Shown here: positions 1 through 7,079 of the stretch, one piece after another
How positions within the stretch are numbered: the stretch's first letter is position 1
Layout of the letters: each line of letters begins with the position of its first letter
Source of the DNA: JAGNNV01 sp031392925
GTDB taxonomy: Bacteria; Acidobacteriota; Vicinamibacteria; Fen-336; JAGNNV01
Assembly (NCBI GenBank): GCA_031392925.1
Contig: JANMVV010000169.1
Location: forward strand, 1 to 15,512
Reading direction: 5' to 3'
Length of the DNA: 15,512 nt
The notes under the pieces: model-generated
What the model was told of the DNA's origin: nothing
The model's input: only the letters and a program-made list of their open reading frames with translations
Databases searched by the model: none
Position numbers and translations under genes: made by a program

Positions 1-888
1 CAACTCGGGAAGAACTGGGCGCTCTCCGCCTTCTACATGCACCGCGAGCTTCAAAACGCGATCGAGGACTTCAACCCCACCCCGATCACCGTGGATGGCA
101 TCCGCTACACGGGGGTCATCGGCAACCCGGGCCAGGGCATCCTGACCCAGCCCTTCGCCGGCCAGCCGTCTCTTCCCAAGTTCGACCGCACCTACGACGG
201 TTTCACCATGGAACTCATGAAGCGGATGGCGAATCACTGGGCGATCGACCTGAGCTACACCTACTCGCGGCTCTACGGGAACTACGAGGGGCTGGGCGAT
301 TCCGACGAACAGGTTCTCGGAGGCGGCAACCCGAATTCCGGGCGCTACTGCACCACCCTCGAGAGCTGCTACACCGCCTCCGGCAACGTCGACTACGGCC
401 CCTTGACCCTGGATCGTCCGCACCAGTTCAAGTTGAACGGGTCGTACTCCTTCGACTTCGGCCTGAGCGCGGGCGCGTTCTTCCGCGCGGAGAGCGGGAC
501 GCCGATCACGCCCCAGCTCGGGGTGAATGCCGCGCCCACGACCCATCCCGAGGGCCGCGGAAGCCGCGGTCGGACGCCGACTTTCACCCAGACCGACATC
601 TTCGTGCAATACGGGTTCAAGGTGAGCAAGGCGATGCGCCTCACCGCGTCCGCGAACGTTTCGAACCTATTCGATCAGGACACCGTTCGCGGAGTCTTCC
701 CGGGAATCCTGCTCGGCTCCTCGGCGGTCACGCCTGTTCCGGTGGCGCAGTATTTCGCGCCGGGCGGCTACAACTACCAGGCCGTGCTCGCCGCGATCCC
801 CGCCGCGAACAAGGATCCCCGCTTCCTGCAGGCCCAGGCGTTCCAGTCGCCCCGGGCCATAAGGCTGGGCCTCCGTCTCGACTTCTAG
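1..888 (+). CDS. TonB-dependent receptor, Oar-like, C-terminal part (5' end outside window)
   Basis: The reading frame is open from base 1 to a TAG at 886-888, giving 295 residues of a protein whose start lies to the left. It looks like the last strands of a 22-stranded outer-membrane beta-barrel. There are alternating aromatic strands (AIDLSYTYSRL, FKLNGSYSFDFG, LTASANVSNLF), the RGSRGRTP segment typical of Oar-type receptors, an NVSNLFDQ motif, and a C-terminal strand ending in Phe (LGLRLDF), the usual BAM recognition signal. Such receptors in Acidobacteriota and Myxococcota usually carry an N-terminal carboxypeptidase-regulatory-like domain and plug, which cannot be seen here. The substrate is unknown; polymers, peptides or siderophores are typical of the wider family. 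The small secreted-protein locus begins only 10 bases after the stop, suggesting co-transcription. Confidence 0.85.
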   Translation, partial: QLGKNWALSAFYMHRELQNAIEDFNPTPITVDGIRYTGVIGNPGQGILTQPFAGQPSLPKFDRTYDGFTMELMKRMANHWAIDLSYTYSRLYGNYEGLGDSDEQVLGGGNPNSGRYCTTLESCYTASGNVDYGPLTLDRPHQFKLNGSYSFDFGLSAGAFFRAESGTPITPQLGVNAAPTTHPEGRGSRGRTPTFTQTDIFVQYGFKVSKAMRLTASANVSNLFDQDTVRGVFPGILLGSSAVTPVPVAQYFAPGGYNYQAVLAAIPAANKDPRFLQAQAFQSPRAIRLGLRLDF

Positions 889-898
889 AACCTAAGCC

Positions 899-1146
899 AT
901 GATTCGATTTCGCCTTGCCCTCGCGACGTTTTTTGTTGCCGCGATGGGCGCCCGAGCGGTCGCCCAGGAGCAGGCGATGGAGCACCTCGCCCCCAAGGAG
1001 AAGACGGGGTCAAGGCGGACCTCCCACGTTTGGTTTCGGTCAAGGGTCGCTTCGTCGCATTCTGGACGGAGAAGGACAAGAGCGGAATGGTGACCTGGCG
1101 GATGAGGATTCTCGGCGCGGAGGAGAGAAAACCGACCGAGCCCTGA
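899..1146 (+). pseudogene. Small secreted protein gene, apparently frameshifted
   Basis: An ATG at 899 opens a good signal peptide (MIRFRLALATFFVAAMGARA, then VAQEQ) and continues to about EHLAPKEK near base 1003. The same frame then turns into Arg/Ser-rich nonsense, ending at about 1093. The frame beginning at base 1000 reads instead as ordinary soluble protein (EDGVKADLPRLVSVKGRFVA, then FWTEKDKSGMVTWRMRILG), ending at a TGA at 1144-1146. Joining the two gives a protein of about 82 residues with a signal peptide, needing a -1 shift near the CCCCC/AAGGAG stretch at 990-1003. I infer a one-base loss in the genome or in the read. Programmed frameshifting is less likely because no clear slippery heptamer is seen. 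The family is not recognised. It lies directly behind the TonB-dependent receptor and may be an accessory envelope protein. Confidence 0.55.
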
Positions 1147-1181
1147 TGCAAACCGCCGGTCTCCCGCGCCGGAATGCTCTC

Positions 1182-1207
1182 GGCGCCTGCTGATGAGAGT
1201 CGGCGCC
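1182..1207. repeat. Inverted GGCGCC pair between convergent genes
   Basis: GGCGCC occurs at 1182-1187 and again at 1202-1207, separated by 14 bases, and can form a six-base-pair stem. It lies between the end of the small secreted-protein locus and the end of the convergent kinase gene, where a transcription stop is expected. There is no T-tract, so it is at best a weak terminator candidate. Confidence 0.25.
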
Positions 1208-1227
1208 ACTCAAGGCCCTCGCGGGAT

Positions 1228-3510
1228 CTACTTGGTGGAGCCGTTCGCTCCAGGCTTCGGTTGGGCTGCGAGTTTCGCTCGCCACTCCCGTGCTTTATAG
1301 GGCTTGCCCCAGGCGTTGTACAGGTCGACGAGGTGCTGAAGCGCTTCCCGCTGGGCCGGGCCTGCGCTTTGTTTGGCCAAGAGGTTCTGGTAGGTACCGA
1401 GGAGAATTGACTCGGCCTCATCGAATCTGCGCAGTCGGGTCAGACAACTCCCAAGCGCGCCCTCGGTCCGAACGAGGTCGGAGGCGTCCTTCGGCAGTAT
1501 CTTTCTTCCGATTTCGACTCCCTCGCGGAGGATCGGCTCGGCCTGTTGCTCTTCCCCCTGAGCCGCCAGGGCTTTCCCCAATCCGAGGAGGGCCGCGAAA
1601 ATGTAGACATGGTCGGGAGGGAGGATGTGGCGTGCGATCTCCACTGACTCTCGGAATGCCTTCTCCGCCTCGGCAAACTTGCCCTGGTGAGACAAGACCT
1701 CGCCGAGGACGTTGAGGGTGTAGGGCACGGCGGGGTGCGCGTTCCCGAAGAGCTTGCGCAGCATTCCGAGCGCGTCGCGGTCCAGGGCCTCGGCGGCTTC
1801 ATAGTCCCCCTTGTCGTCGAGGACACCGGCGAGGCCAGTCAGGGCCATGGCCAGGTCCGGGTGCTCATTTCCGAAGAGCTTTCGCCTCATGGCCACGGCC
1901 TCGCGGAGGAGGGCAAGGGCTCCGTCGTGGTCGCCCTTCTCGGCTATGACAAGGGCCAGGAAATTGAGGGTCTCGGCAACGTCGGGATGTTCGTTTCCGA
2001 GGAGCTTGCGCCGCATCGCGAGGGCCTCGCGGTAGCGGGCCTCGGCTCCGTCGTAGTCATTCTTGCGATAGAGCACCTTGGCCAGATTGTGGAGGCTCGT
2101 CGCCACCTCCGGGCTCTCGTTTTGGAGCACCCGCTTCCGGATCTCGAGGGACTCCCGCAATAAGCCCTCCGCCTGGTCGTAGAGTCCCAGCTCGTCGTAG
2201 ACGCTCCCCATCGTGTCCATCAGGGTGGCCCGCACCTCGGGCTCGTCCTTGAGTTCCCTCCGGATCCTCTCCGCCCCCTTGTCCAGGATCTCTCGCGCTG
2301 TCACCGTATTTCCCCGCGCTTCGCTGGGATTCGAGACCTTGAAGACATCCACCAGGAACGACGACACACGTGACGCCTTATCCCGCTCCGTCCTGAGCCG
2401 GCGACTCTGCACCGCGGTGCTCACGGAAAATCCCACGATCAGCAAGACGGCCATGGCTACGCCGGCAACACCCGCCCAGTTCCGCCGAAGGAACTTCCCG
2501 GTTCGGTAGGAGAAGGTCGCCTTCCGAGCCTTGATCGGCAGCCCCTCCAGGTACCGGCGGAGGTCCTCGGAAAGGGCTTCCACGGAGAGGTACCGCCGGG
2601 ACGGCTCCTTCCGCAGCGCCATCAGCAGGATCGTGTCCAGATCCCCCGAAAGCCGACGCCTCAATTGCTCGGGACTCCCCTCCCGGGTCCGGCTCACCTC
2701 CTTCGCATTCAGCCCCTGGCCCTCCGCATCCTCGGCGCGTCCCACTGCCGTACTCGGCTTCTCCGGCTCGTCCTCACACACCGCCCGAAGCACGTCCAGG
2801 GTCTGCCGCGTCTTGAACCTATAGGGAGGATGTCCGGTCAGGAGCAGGTACAGCAGGACACCGAGGGAATAGACGTCCGACATCGTCGTCACCGGCTCAC
2901 CACGCGCCTGCTCCGGGCTTGCGTACTCCGGGGTCATCGCGAGCCCGGTCATCGTGCCTCCCTCCACCAAGAGGCCAGGGTTCACGAGCTTGGCAATCCC
3001 GAAATCCAGGAGCTTCGGAACTCCCTCTGCAGTCACGAGGATGTTCCCGGGCTTGATATCCCGGTGAACGATCAGGTTCCGGTGGGCGTACTCGACCGCC
3101 GAGCACAGCTGTCGGAAGAGCTTCAGGCGCCCGGGGATCGAAAGACCCTGGCGATTGCAGTACTGATCGATCGCCATCCCCTCGACATACTCCATGACGA
3201 AGTAGGGACGCCCGTCCTCGGTAGCACCCCCGTCGAGAAAGCGGGAGATGTTCGGGTGATCGAGGCTGGCCAGGATCTGTCGCTCCCGGCGGAAGCGAGA
3301 AACGACTTCGTCCCGGTCCACCTCCGCCTTGATGACCTTGATGGCGACGCGCTTCTGGTACTGCTCGTCCGCCCGAGCCGCGAGGTAGACGCGCCCCATG
3401 CCCCCGCGCCCGAGTTCCTTGAGAGCCTTATAAGGGCCGAACCGAAGGTCGAGCCGCTCCGCCGCGGCCGCGAAGGTTGCGGTTGCTGACTTGTCATCCC
3501 AGGGATCCAT
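1228..3510 (-). CDS. Transmembrane Ser/Thr protein kinase with extracytoplasmic TPR array (PknB-like)
   Basis: The 760-residue protein has a cytoplasmic Hanks-type kinase domain at about residues 26-325. It shows the Gly-rich loop GRGGMG (34-39), VAIK with K58, HRDIKPGN with catalytic D151, DFG (169-171) and ASPE (197-200), so all catalytic residues are present and it should be active. A single hydrophobic helix at about 345-366 follows. The remainder (about 425-745) is TPR of the kinesin-light-chain type with a 42-residue period (GNEHPDVA and similar at 505, 547 and 589), predicted to be outside the membrane as a protein-binding sensor. This kinase-TM-TPR plan is common in Acidobacteriota and Planctomycetota. 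The ATG at 3510 leaves 24 residues before the kinase fold; no strong Shine-Dalgarno sequence is visible. It is transcribed divergently from the MBL gene. Substrate and signal are unknown. Confidence 0.9.
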   Translation of the reverse strand: MDPWDDKSATATFAAAAERLDLRFGPYKALKELGRGGMGRVYLAARADEQYQKRVAIKVIKAEVDRDEVVSRFRRERQILASLDHPNISRFLDGGATEDGRPYFVMEYVEGMAIDQYCNRQGLSIPGRLKLFRQLCSAVEYAHRNLIVHRDIKPGNILVTAEGVPKLLDFGIAKLVNPGLLVEGGTMTGLAMTPEYASPEQARGEPVTTMSDVYSLGVLLYLLLTGHPPYRFKTRQTLDVLRAVCEDEPEKPSTAVGRAEDAEGQGLNAKEVSRTREGSPEQLRRRLSGDLDTILLMALRKEPSRRYLSVEALSEDLRRYLEGLPIKARKATFSYRTGKFLRRNWAGVAGVAMAVLLIVGFSVSTAVQSRRLRTERDKASRVSSFLVDVFKVSNPSEARGNTVTAREILDKGAERIRRELKDEPEVRATLMDTMGSVYDELGLYDQAEGLLRESLEIRKRVLQNESPEVATSLHNLAKVLYRKNDYDGAEARYREALAMRRKLLGNEHPDVAETLNFLALVIAEKGDHDGALALLREAVAMRRKLFGNEHPDLAMALTGLAGVLDDKGDYEAAEALDRDALGMLRKLFGNAHPAVPYTLNVLGEVLSHQGKFAEAEKAFRESVEIARHILPPDHVYIFAALLGLGKALAAQGEEQQAEPILREGVEIGRKILPKDASDLVRTEGALGSCLTRLRRFDEAESILLGTYQNLLAKQSAGPAQREALQHLVDLYNAWGKPYKAREWRAKLAAQPKPGANGSTK
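1741..2130 (-). repeat. Coding tandem repeat, 126-bp period (TPR units)
   Basis: Similar DNA blocks recur exactly 126 bases apart within the kinase gene. The same base of the CCGAAGAGCTT-like core falls at 1747, 1873 and 1999, with a weaker copy around 2125. The period equals 42 codons, matching the kinesin-light-chain-type TPR units in the protein. The central copies are also alike at the nucleotide level, which suggests fairly recent internal duplication. Confidence 0.7.
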
Positions 3511-3608
3511 GCGCAGCCTGAGCCTACAGAAGGGCGGTGGAAAGAATCGTCGGCTTCATTGTCTCTTCATGGTTCGTCCTGCGAACCGCTCGCCCTCCAC
3601 ACAACGTT

Positions 3609-3621
3609 CCCAAGCGTTGGG
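3609..3621. promoter_or_regulatory. Inverted repeat in divergent intergenic region, possible operator
   Basis: CCCAA-GCG-TTGGG is a perfect inverted repeat with five-base arms and a three-base spacer. It lies near the middle of the 181-base gap between the kinase (-) and the MBL gene (+). A second short palindrome, AACGTT, sits just before it at 3603-3608. A dimeric regulator could bind here, but no regulator gene is present in the window and the assignment is inference only. Confidence 0.25.
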
Positions 3622-3680
3622 TCATTCGGAGGATACGCTTTGAGACTATCGTTCTGGGAGGGTCTAGCTGGTTGAAGAAG

Positions 3681-3686
3681 AGGAGA
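3681..3686 (+). promoter_or_regulatory. Ribosome binding site fixing the GTG start of the MBL gene
   Basis: AGGAGA lies five bases before a GTG at 3692. The spacing and the twin-arginine sequence immediately after the GTG support this start over later ATG codons. Confidence 0.65.
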
Positions 3687-3691
3687 GTACT

Positions 3692-4633
3692 GTGCAGCAC
3701 AATCGAAGACAGTTTCTGACCGGCGCCGCACGCGTTGCCCTTTCGTATGACCTGAGTACCCGTCTGGGCATCAGTGAGTCAAAGAAAGGGACGCGAGTCA
3801 TCCTACTTGGCACGAGAGGCGGGCCTCGAGTCGGCGAATCAGGTCGTAACAACCCCTCGACGCTGCTTTTGGTCAACGATCTCCCCTATGTTATTGACTG
3901 CGGGTACGGAACGTCGCGACAGCTCTTAGCCGCCGGTGTGTCCCTTAATCGACTGCGCTACATCTTCATCACGCATCATCATTCGGATCACAATCTAGAG
4001 TACGGTACTTTGTTCTATAACTCGTGGATCACGGGTTTGCCTGCGCGCGTGGATGCTTACGGCCCAACCGGATTGGAGAAAATGACGCGGGAGTTCTTCA
4101 ACTACATGAAATTCGATGTTGACACTCGCATCGTGGACGAAGGCCGGCCAGACCCACGCAATCTGATTTCCGCTCATGATTTTAATAAGCAGGGCGTTGT
4201 GCTGGTGAACGATGATGTGAAGGTCAGTGCGGCCTTGGTGCGCCACCCGCCGATCAAGCAAGCTTATGCATACCGGTTCGACGCAAAGGATCGCTCCGTG
4301 GTTATTTCTGGTGACACCGCTTATGCCCCGGAGCTTGCCGAGTTTGCGAAAGGCGCTGACGTGCTTGTGCATGAAGTGATGTATCTGCCCGGTGTCGAAG
4401 CGATGGTTAGGCGTTTGCCAAATGCAACTCGATTGCGCGAGCACCTGCTAGCGGCTCATACCGTCTCTGAAGATGTTGGCCGGATCGCCGCTCAAGCGGG
4501 AGTCAAGACGTTGGTGCTCTCCCATTTCGTTCCGGGAGATGATCCATCAATCACGGATGACCAGTGGGCGCAAGATGTGCGTAAGCACTTCAAAGGCCGG
4601 ATCATCGTCGGCAAGGATTTGATGGAAATCTAA
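3692..4633 (+). CDS. MBL-fold metallohydrolase, RNase Z-like, with putative Tat signal
   Basis: The 313-residue protein starts at GTG with AGGAGA upstream. Its N terminus contains NRRQFL (4-9), a twin-arginine motif, although the following segment is only weakly hydrophobic, so export is plausible and not certain. The metallo-beta-lactamase signature THHHSDH gives H95, H97, D99 and H100. Further likely ligands are H185 (VRHPP), D208 (SGDT) and H278 (SHFVP), and the HEVMY and AAHTVSEDVG segments resemble the RNase Z/arylsulfatase branch. A two-zinc phosphodiesterase or ester hydrolase activity is therefore expected; the substrate is unknown. The gene and about 130 bases before it are clearly AT-richer than its neighbours (for example 23 G+C of 60 at 3961-4020), suggesting horizontal acquisition. 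It stands alone, divergent from the kinase. Confidence 0.85.
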   Translation: MQHNRRQFLTGAARVALSYDLSTRLGISESKKGTRVILLGTRGGPRVGESGRNNPSTLLLVNDLPYVIDCGYGTSRQLLAAGVSLNRLRYIFITHHHSDHNLEYGTLFYNSWITGLPARVDAYGPTGLEKMTREFFNYMKFDVDTRIVDEGRPDPRNLISAHDFNKQGVVLVNDDVKVSAALVRHPPIKQAYAYRFDAKDRSVVISGDTAYAPELAEFAKGADVLVHEVMYLPGVEAMVRRLPNATRLREHLLAAHTVSEDVGRIAAQAGVKTLVLSHFVPGDDPSITDDQWAQDVRKHFKGRIIVGKDLMEI

Positions 4634-4804
4634 CTTTCGATAATCCCGCCCCACTTGGGCCAGGATCCGGCGACTCCGTAAGGTCACCCGGACTTCCCGG
4701 TCCAGGCTCGTCAGGCGATCAGGAACATCGAGGCGATCCTGAAGGCGGGCGACCGTGACTTCAAGGCTCTTTACGTGGATTTGATGCCGAAACCCAAAGC
4801 GTAG
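4634..4804 (+). pseudogene. Short gene remnant behind the MBL gene
   Basis: In the same frame as the MBL gene, bases 4634-4804 read as protein-like sequence broken by a TAA at 4679-4681. The part from 4682 ends with convincing helical protein (QARQAIRNIEAILKAGD, then DFKALYVDLMPKPKA) and a TAG at 4802-4804. There is no ATG and no ribosome binding site. Its base composition is high-GC like the native genes, unlike the MBL gene. I read it as the 3' end of an older gene whose front was lost, possibly when the MBL segment arrived. The family is not recognised, and chance coding appearance cannot be excluded. Confidence 0.35.
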
Positions 4805-4837
4805 GACATGGGCCGCCTGCGGGCTTAGAGTACGGCC

Positions 4838-6043
4838 ATGCTCAAGATCGTTTTCCGGGCCGCCTTTGCCGTCCTGCTTCTGGGTCCAGGTCTCGCCTTC
4901 GCGCAGCCCACCTGGAGTCGAGACGTGTTGCCGGTCGTCCAGCAGCGATGCCAGGGGTGCCACACCACTGGCGGAATTGCGCCTTTCTCCCTGGAGAGCT
5001 ACGCCGAGGCGGCGTCCCATGCGGCCGCAATCGCGAGTCTCGTCGAGTCCCGGGCCATGCCGCCGTGGAAGGCGAACGATGCCTGTCAGCCTCTGAAGGG
5101 CTCGAGACGACTGAGGGACGACGAGCTTTCCGCGATCGTCGCCTGGGCGCGCGGAGGAACTCTCGAAGGCGATCCTGCGCAGGCCCCGCCTAATCCGACA
5201 TCCCTTCCGTCTCTCCCCTGGGTCGACGCCGAACTGAGCATGTCTTCGCCTTACACGCCGAGCGCCGCGCGGCCCGACGACTATCGCTGCTTTGTCATCG
5301 ACCCGAAGCTCCCGGGCGAGCGCGATCTGATCGGGTACGACATCGTCCCCGGCCAGAGAAGCCTCGTCCACCACGTCCTCCTCTACGGCGTGTCGCGCGC
5401 CGAGGCGGAGCGCCTCGATGCCGCAGAGGCGGGGCCTGGCTACACCTGTTTCGGAGGCCCGGGGACGGAAGGCGCTCTGGGCACGGTGTACGGCGCCTGG
5501 GTTCCCGGAACCTCCGCGACCCTTTATCCTGAGGGGACCGGCATCACGATGGCCACGGACAACGTGATTGTCATGCAGGTCCACTACAACACGTCGCATG
5601 GCCCTGATGGGAATTCGAGCCACGCCATCGGCCCGGATCTCACCACGATCAAGCTTCAATTGGCGCCCGGCCGGGTGGAAAAGCCTGCGCTCATCTTTCC
5701 CATCGCCGACCTCAACTTCACCATTCCGCCGAGGTCCTCCAATTACACCACCTCCGTTTCTTTTCCTTTTCCCACCAGCGGAACCCTCTACGGCGTGGGT
5801 CCGCACATGCACACTCGGGGCCGGACCATCACCGCGATGGCCGACAACACGTGCCTGGTCAACGTTCCGTCCTGGGATTTCAACTGGCAACAGCTTTACC
5901 AGTTCCAGACCCCCCTGGCATTGAAACCCGGCGTGCGACTCAAGCTCAGTTGCACCTGGGACAACGCGAGCGACAAGGCGGTGCGTTGGGGCGAAGGCAC
6001 CGACGACGAAATGTGTCTCAACTATTTCTATCTGACCCGATAG
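4838..6043 (+). CDS. Secreted cytochrome c / copper type II monooxygenase (PHM-like) fusion
   Basis: The 401-residue protein has a signal peptide (about 1-22, cleavage after AFA), so it acts in the periplasm or outside the cell. Residues about 25-110 form a small cytochrome c domain with CQGCH (C38, C41, H42) and a likely axial Met at M74 in RAMPPW. Residues about 130-401 match the copper type II, ascorbate-dependent monooxygenase fold known from peptidylglycine hydroxylating monooxygenase. The ligand set is complete: H178 and H179 (LVHHVLLYG) plus H249 (QVHYN) for one copper, and H323, H325 (PHMHTRG) plus M392 (DDEMC) for the other. The heme domain may feed electrons to the coppers. The substrate is unknown and need not be a peptide. 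The start lacks a strong Shine-Dalgarno sequence. The diguanylate cyclase follows on the same strand. Confidence 0.88.
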   Translation: MLKIVFRAAFAVLLLGPGLAFAQPTWSRDVLPVVQQRCQGCHTTGGIAPFSLESYAEAASHAAAIASLVESRAMPPWKANDACQPLKGSRRLRDDELSAIVAWARGGTLEGDPAQAPPNPTSLPSLPWVDAELSMSSPYTPSAARPDDYRCFVIDPKLPGERDLIGYDIVPGQRSLVHHVLLYGVSRAEAERLDAAEAGPGYTCFGGPGTEGALGTVYGAWVPGTSATLYPEGTGITMATDNVIVMQVHYNTSHGPDGNSSHAIGPDLTTIKLQLAPGRVEKPALIFPIADLNFTIPPRSSNYTTSVSFPFPTSGTLYGVGPHMHTRGRTITAMADNTCLVNVPSWDFNWQQLYQFQTPLALKPGVRLKLSCTWDNASDKAVRWGEGTDDEMCLNYFYLTR

Positions 6044-6090
6044 AGGCATCGGCTCTGGTCGGTCATCCGAACGAAGATGGTGTGGTGGCG

Positions 6091-6098
6091 CCCCCCCC
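6091..6098 (+). repeat. C8 homopolymer tract before the diguanylate cyclase
   Basis: Eight consecutive C bases lie between the monooxygenase stop and the chosen ATG of the cyclase. If translation begins instead at the in-frame GTG at 6082 or 6085, the tract lies within the coding sequence and slippage would switch the frame. With the ATG at 6163 it is in the leader. Confidence 0.6.
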
Positions 6099-6162
6099 AT
6101 CGCGCGTGAATCCCGAGGCCTTCCATGTCGGGGAGAGCCGCGGTCGCAGATTCACGCCGGCG

Positions 6163-7005
6163 ATGCACCGCTTGATGATCTGTCTGGTGGGCGTGGTCGC
6201 GATCGTGGCCATCGGCTGGATTGATTTCATCAGCGGCACCGAGCTGAGAGTGTTCCCCTTGTATTACGCGCCCATCAGTCTGGTCGCCTGGTACCTGGGT
6301 CGAAGCGGCTCCCTTGTCGCCTCCCTCCTGTCCGCGGTGACCTGGGTGGAGTCCAACTTCATGGCCGGCATGCGGTTTACACATCCCGCCCTCTGGGCCG
6401 CGAACACATTCATGCTGGCTCTGTCCTTTGCCATCGTCGGCCTCCTCATCTCTACCCTCCGGGCCGCCCTGATAAGGGAGCGCGGGCTCAGCCGGACCGA
6501 TCCGTTGACCAACCTGCTCAACACCCGGGCCTTCCACGAAGAGGCATTGCACATCCTCGCTTTGTGTCGGCGCAAGCGACGTGCCGTAACCCTGGCCTAC
6601 ATCGACCTGGACAACTTCAAGTCGGTGAACGACCGCCTGGGTCATCAAGCCGGCGACGAGCTGCTCCGGACGGTCGCCGGGTTGCTTCGCAATTCCATGC
6701 GCCCGAGCGATCTCTGCTCGCGACTCGGAGGAGACGAGTTTGTGGTATTGCTTCCCGACTCAGATGCCCGAGAGGCAGCGGTGGCATTGGAGCGGATCCG
6801 GGCCCTGCTGTCGGAGACCACGGCAAGCGAGAGGTGTCCGATTACGTGCAGCATAGGAGCGGTTACGTTCACCACTCTCCCCGAGAGTCTGGAGGCCATG
6901 CTTTCGGAAGCCGATTCGCGAATGTATGTCGCCAAGGCGGAGGGAAAGAATCGCCTTCACATCGAGGTCGCCGGCGTGGCCAGAGGCGATAGCCGGGTCA
7001 GTTGA
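6163..7005 (+). CDS. Membrane diguanylate cyclase (GGDEF)
   Basis: From the ATG at 6163 the protein has 280 residues. About four hydrophobic helices fill residues 3-100 (around 3-22, 30-46, 48-63 and 77-100) with short loops, forming a membrane sensor domain I cannot assign to a named family. A GGDEF domain occupies about 105-268: RTDPLTNLLNTRAF, the metal- and substrate-binding YIDLDNFKSVND, the intact active site GGDEF (189-193) and an inhibitory I-site RPSD (180-183) exactly five residues before it. It should make c-di-GMP from two GTP and be feedback-inhibited. The frame is open upstream into the monooxygenase gene, and GTG codons at 6082, 6085 and 6106 are alternative starts; none has a good ribosome binding site. 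It probably shares a transcript with the monooxygenase gene. Confidence 0.85.
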   Translation: MHRLMICLVGVVAIVAIGWIDFISGTELRVFPLYYAPISLVAWYLGRSGSLVASLLSAVTWVESNFMAGMRFTHPALWAANTFMLALSFAIVGLLISTLRAALIRERGLSRTDPLTNLLNTRAFHEEALHILALCRRKRRAVTLAYIDLDNFKSVNDRLGHQAGDELLRTVAGLLRNSMRPSDLCSRLGGDEFVVLLPDSDAREAAVALERIRALLSETTASERCPITCSIGAVTFTTLPESLEAMLSEADSRMYVAKAEGKNRLHIEVAGVARGDSRVS

Positions 7006-7079
7006 GGAACCCAGGAACGAGGGGATCATTGAGAGACTGGGGGGACGGCCGCGGCGGCGCGGTCGGTTGATCGGGGATC

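Noticed and set aside
885..1421. 178-codon minus-strand frame crossing the end of the first kinase gene
   Set aside because: It overlaps the receptor stop, the small secreted-protein locus and the kinase end, with low-complexity Ser/Arg/Pro content. The plus-strand secreted-protein reading is better.
2665..3489. 274-codon plus-strand frame opposite the first kinase domain
   Set aside because: It is a mirror of the conserved kinase motifs on the other strand and has no recognisable domain.
3640..3668. Possible sigma-70 promoter (TTGAGA at 3640, TCTAGC 17 bases later) before the MBL gene
   Set aside because: The -10 element is too poor a match to support a call.
4547..6100. 517-codon open frame on the minus strand
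   Set aside because: It is antisense to the heme/copper monooxygenase, whose cofactor ligands are all recognisable; the minus-strand product is rich in Arg and Gly with no motif.
5851..6162. Upstream extension of the diguanylate cyclase into the monooxygenase gene
   Set aside because: The extension is out of frame with a real gene and lacks domain character before the first membrane helix; an ATG at 6163 begins directly at that helix.
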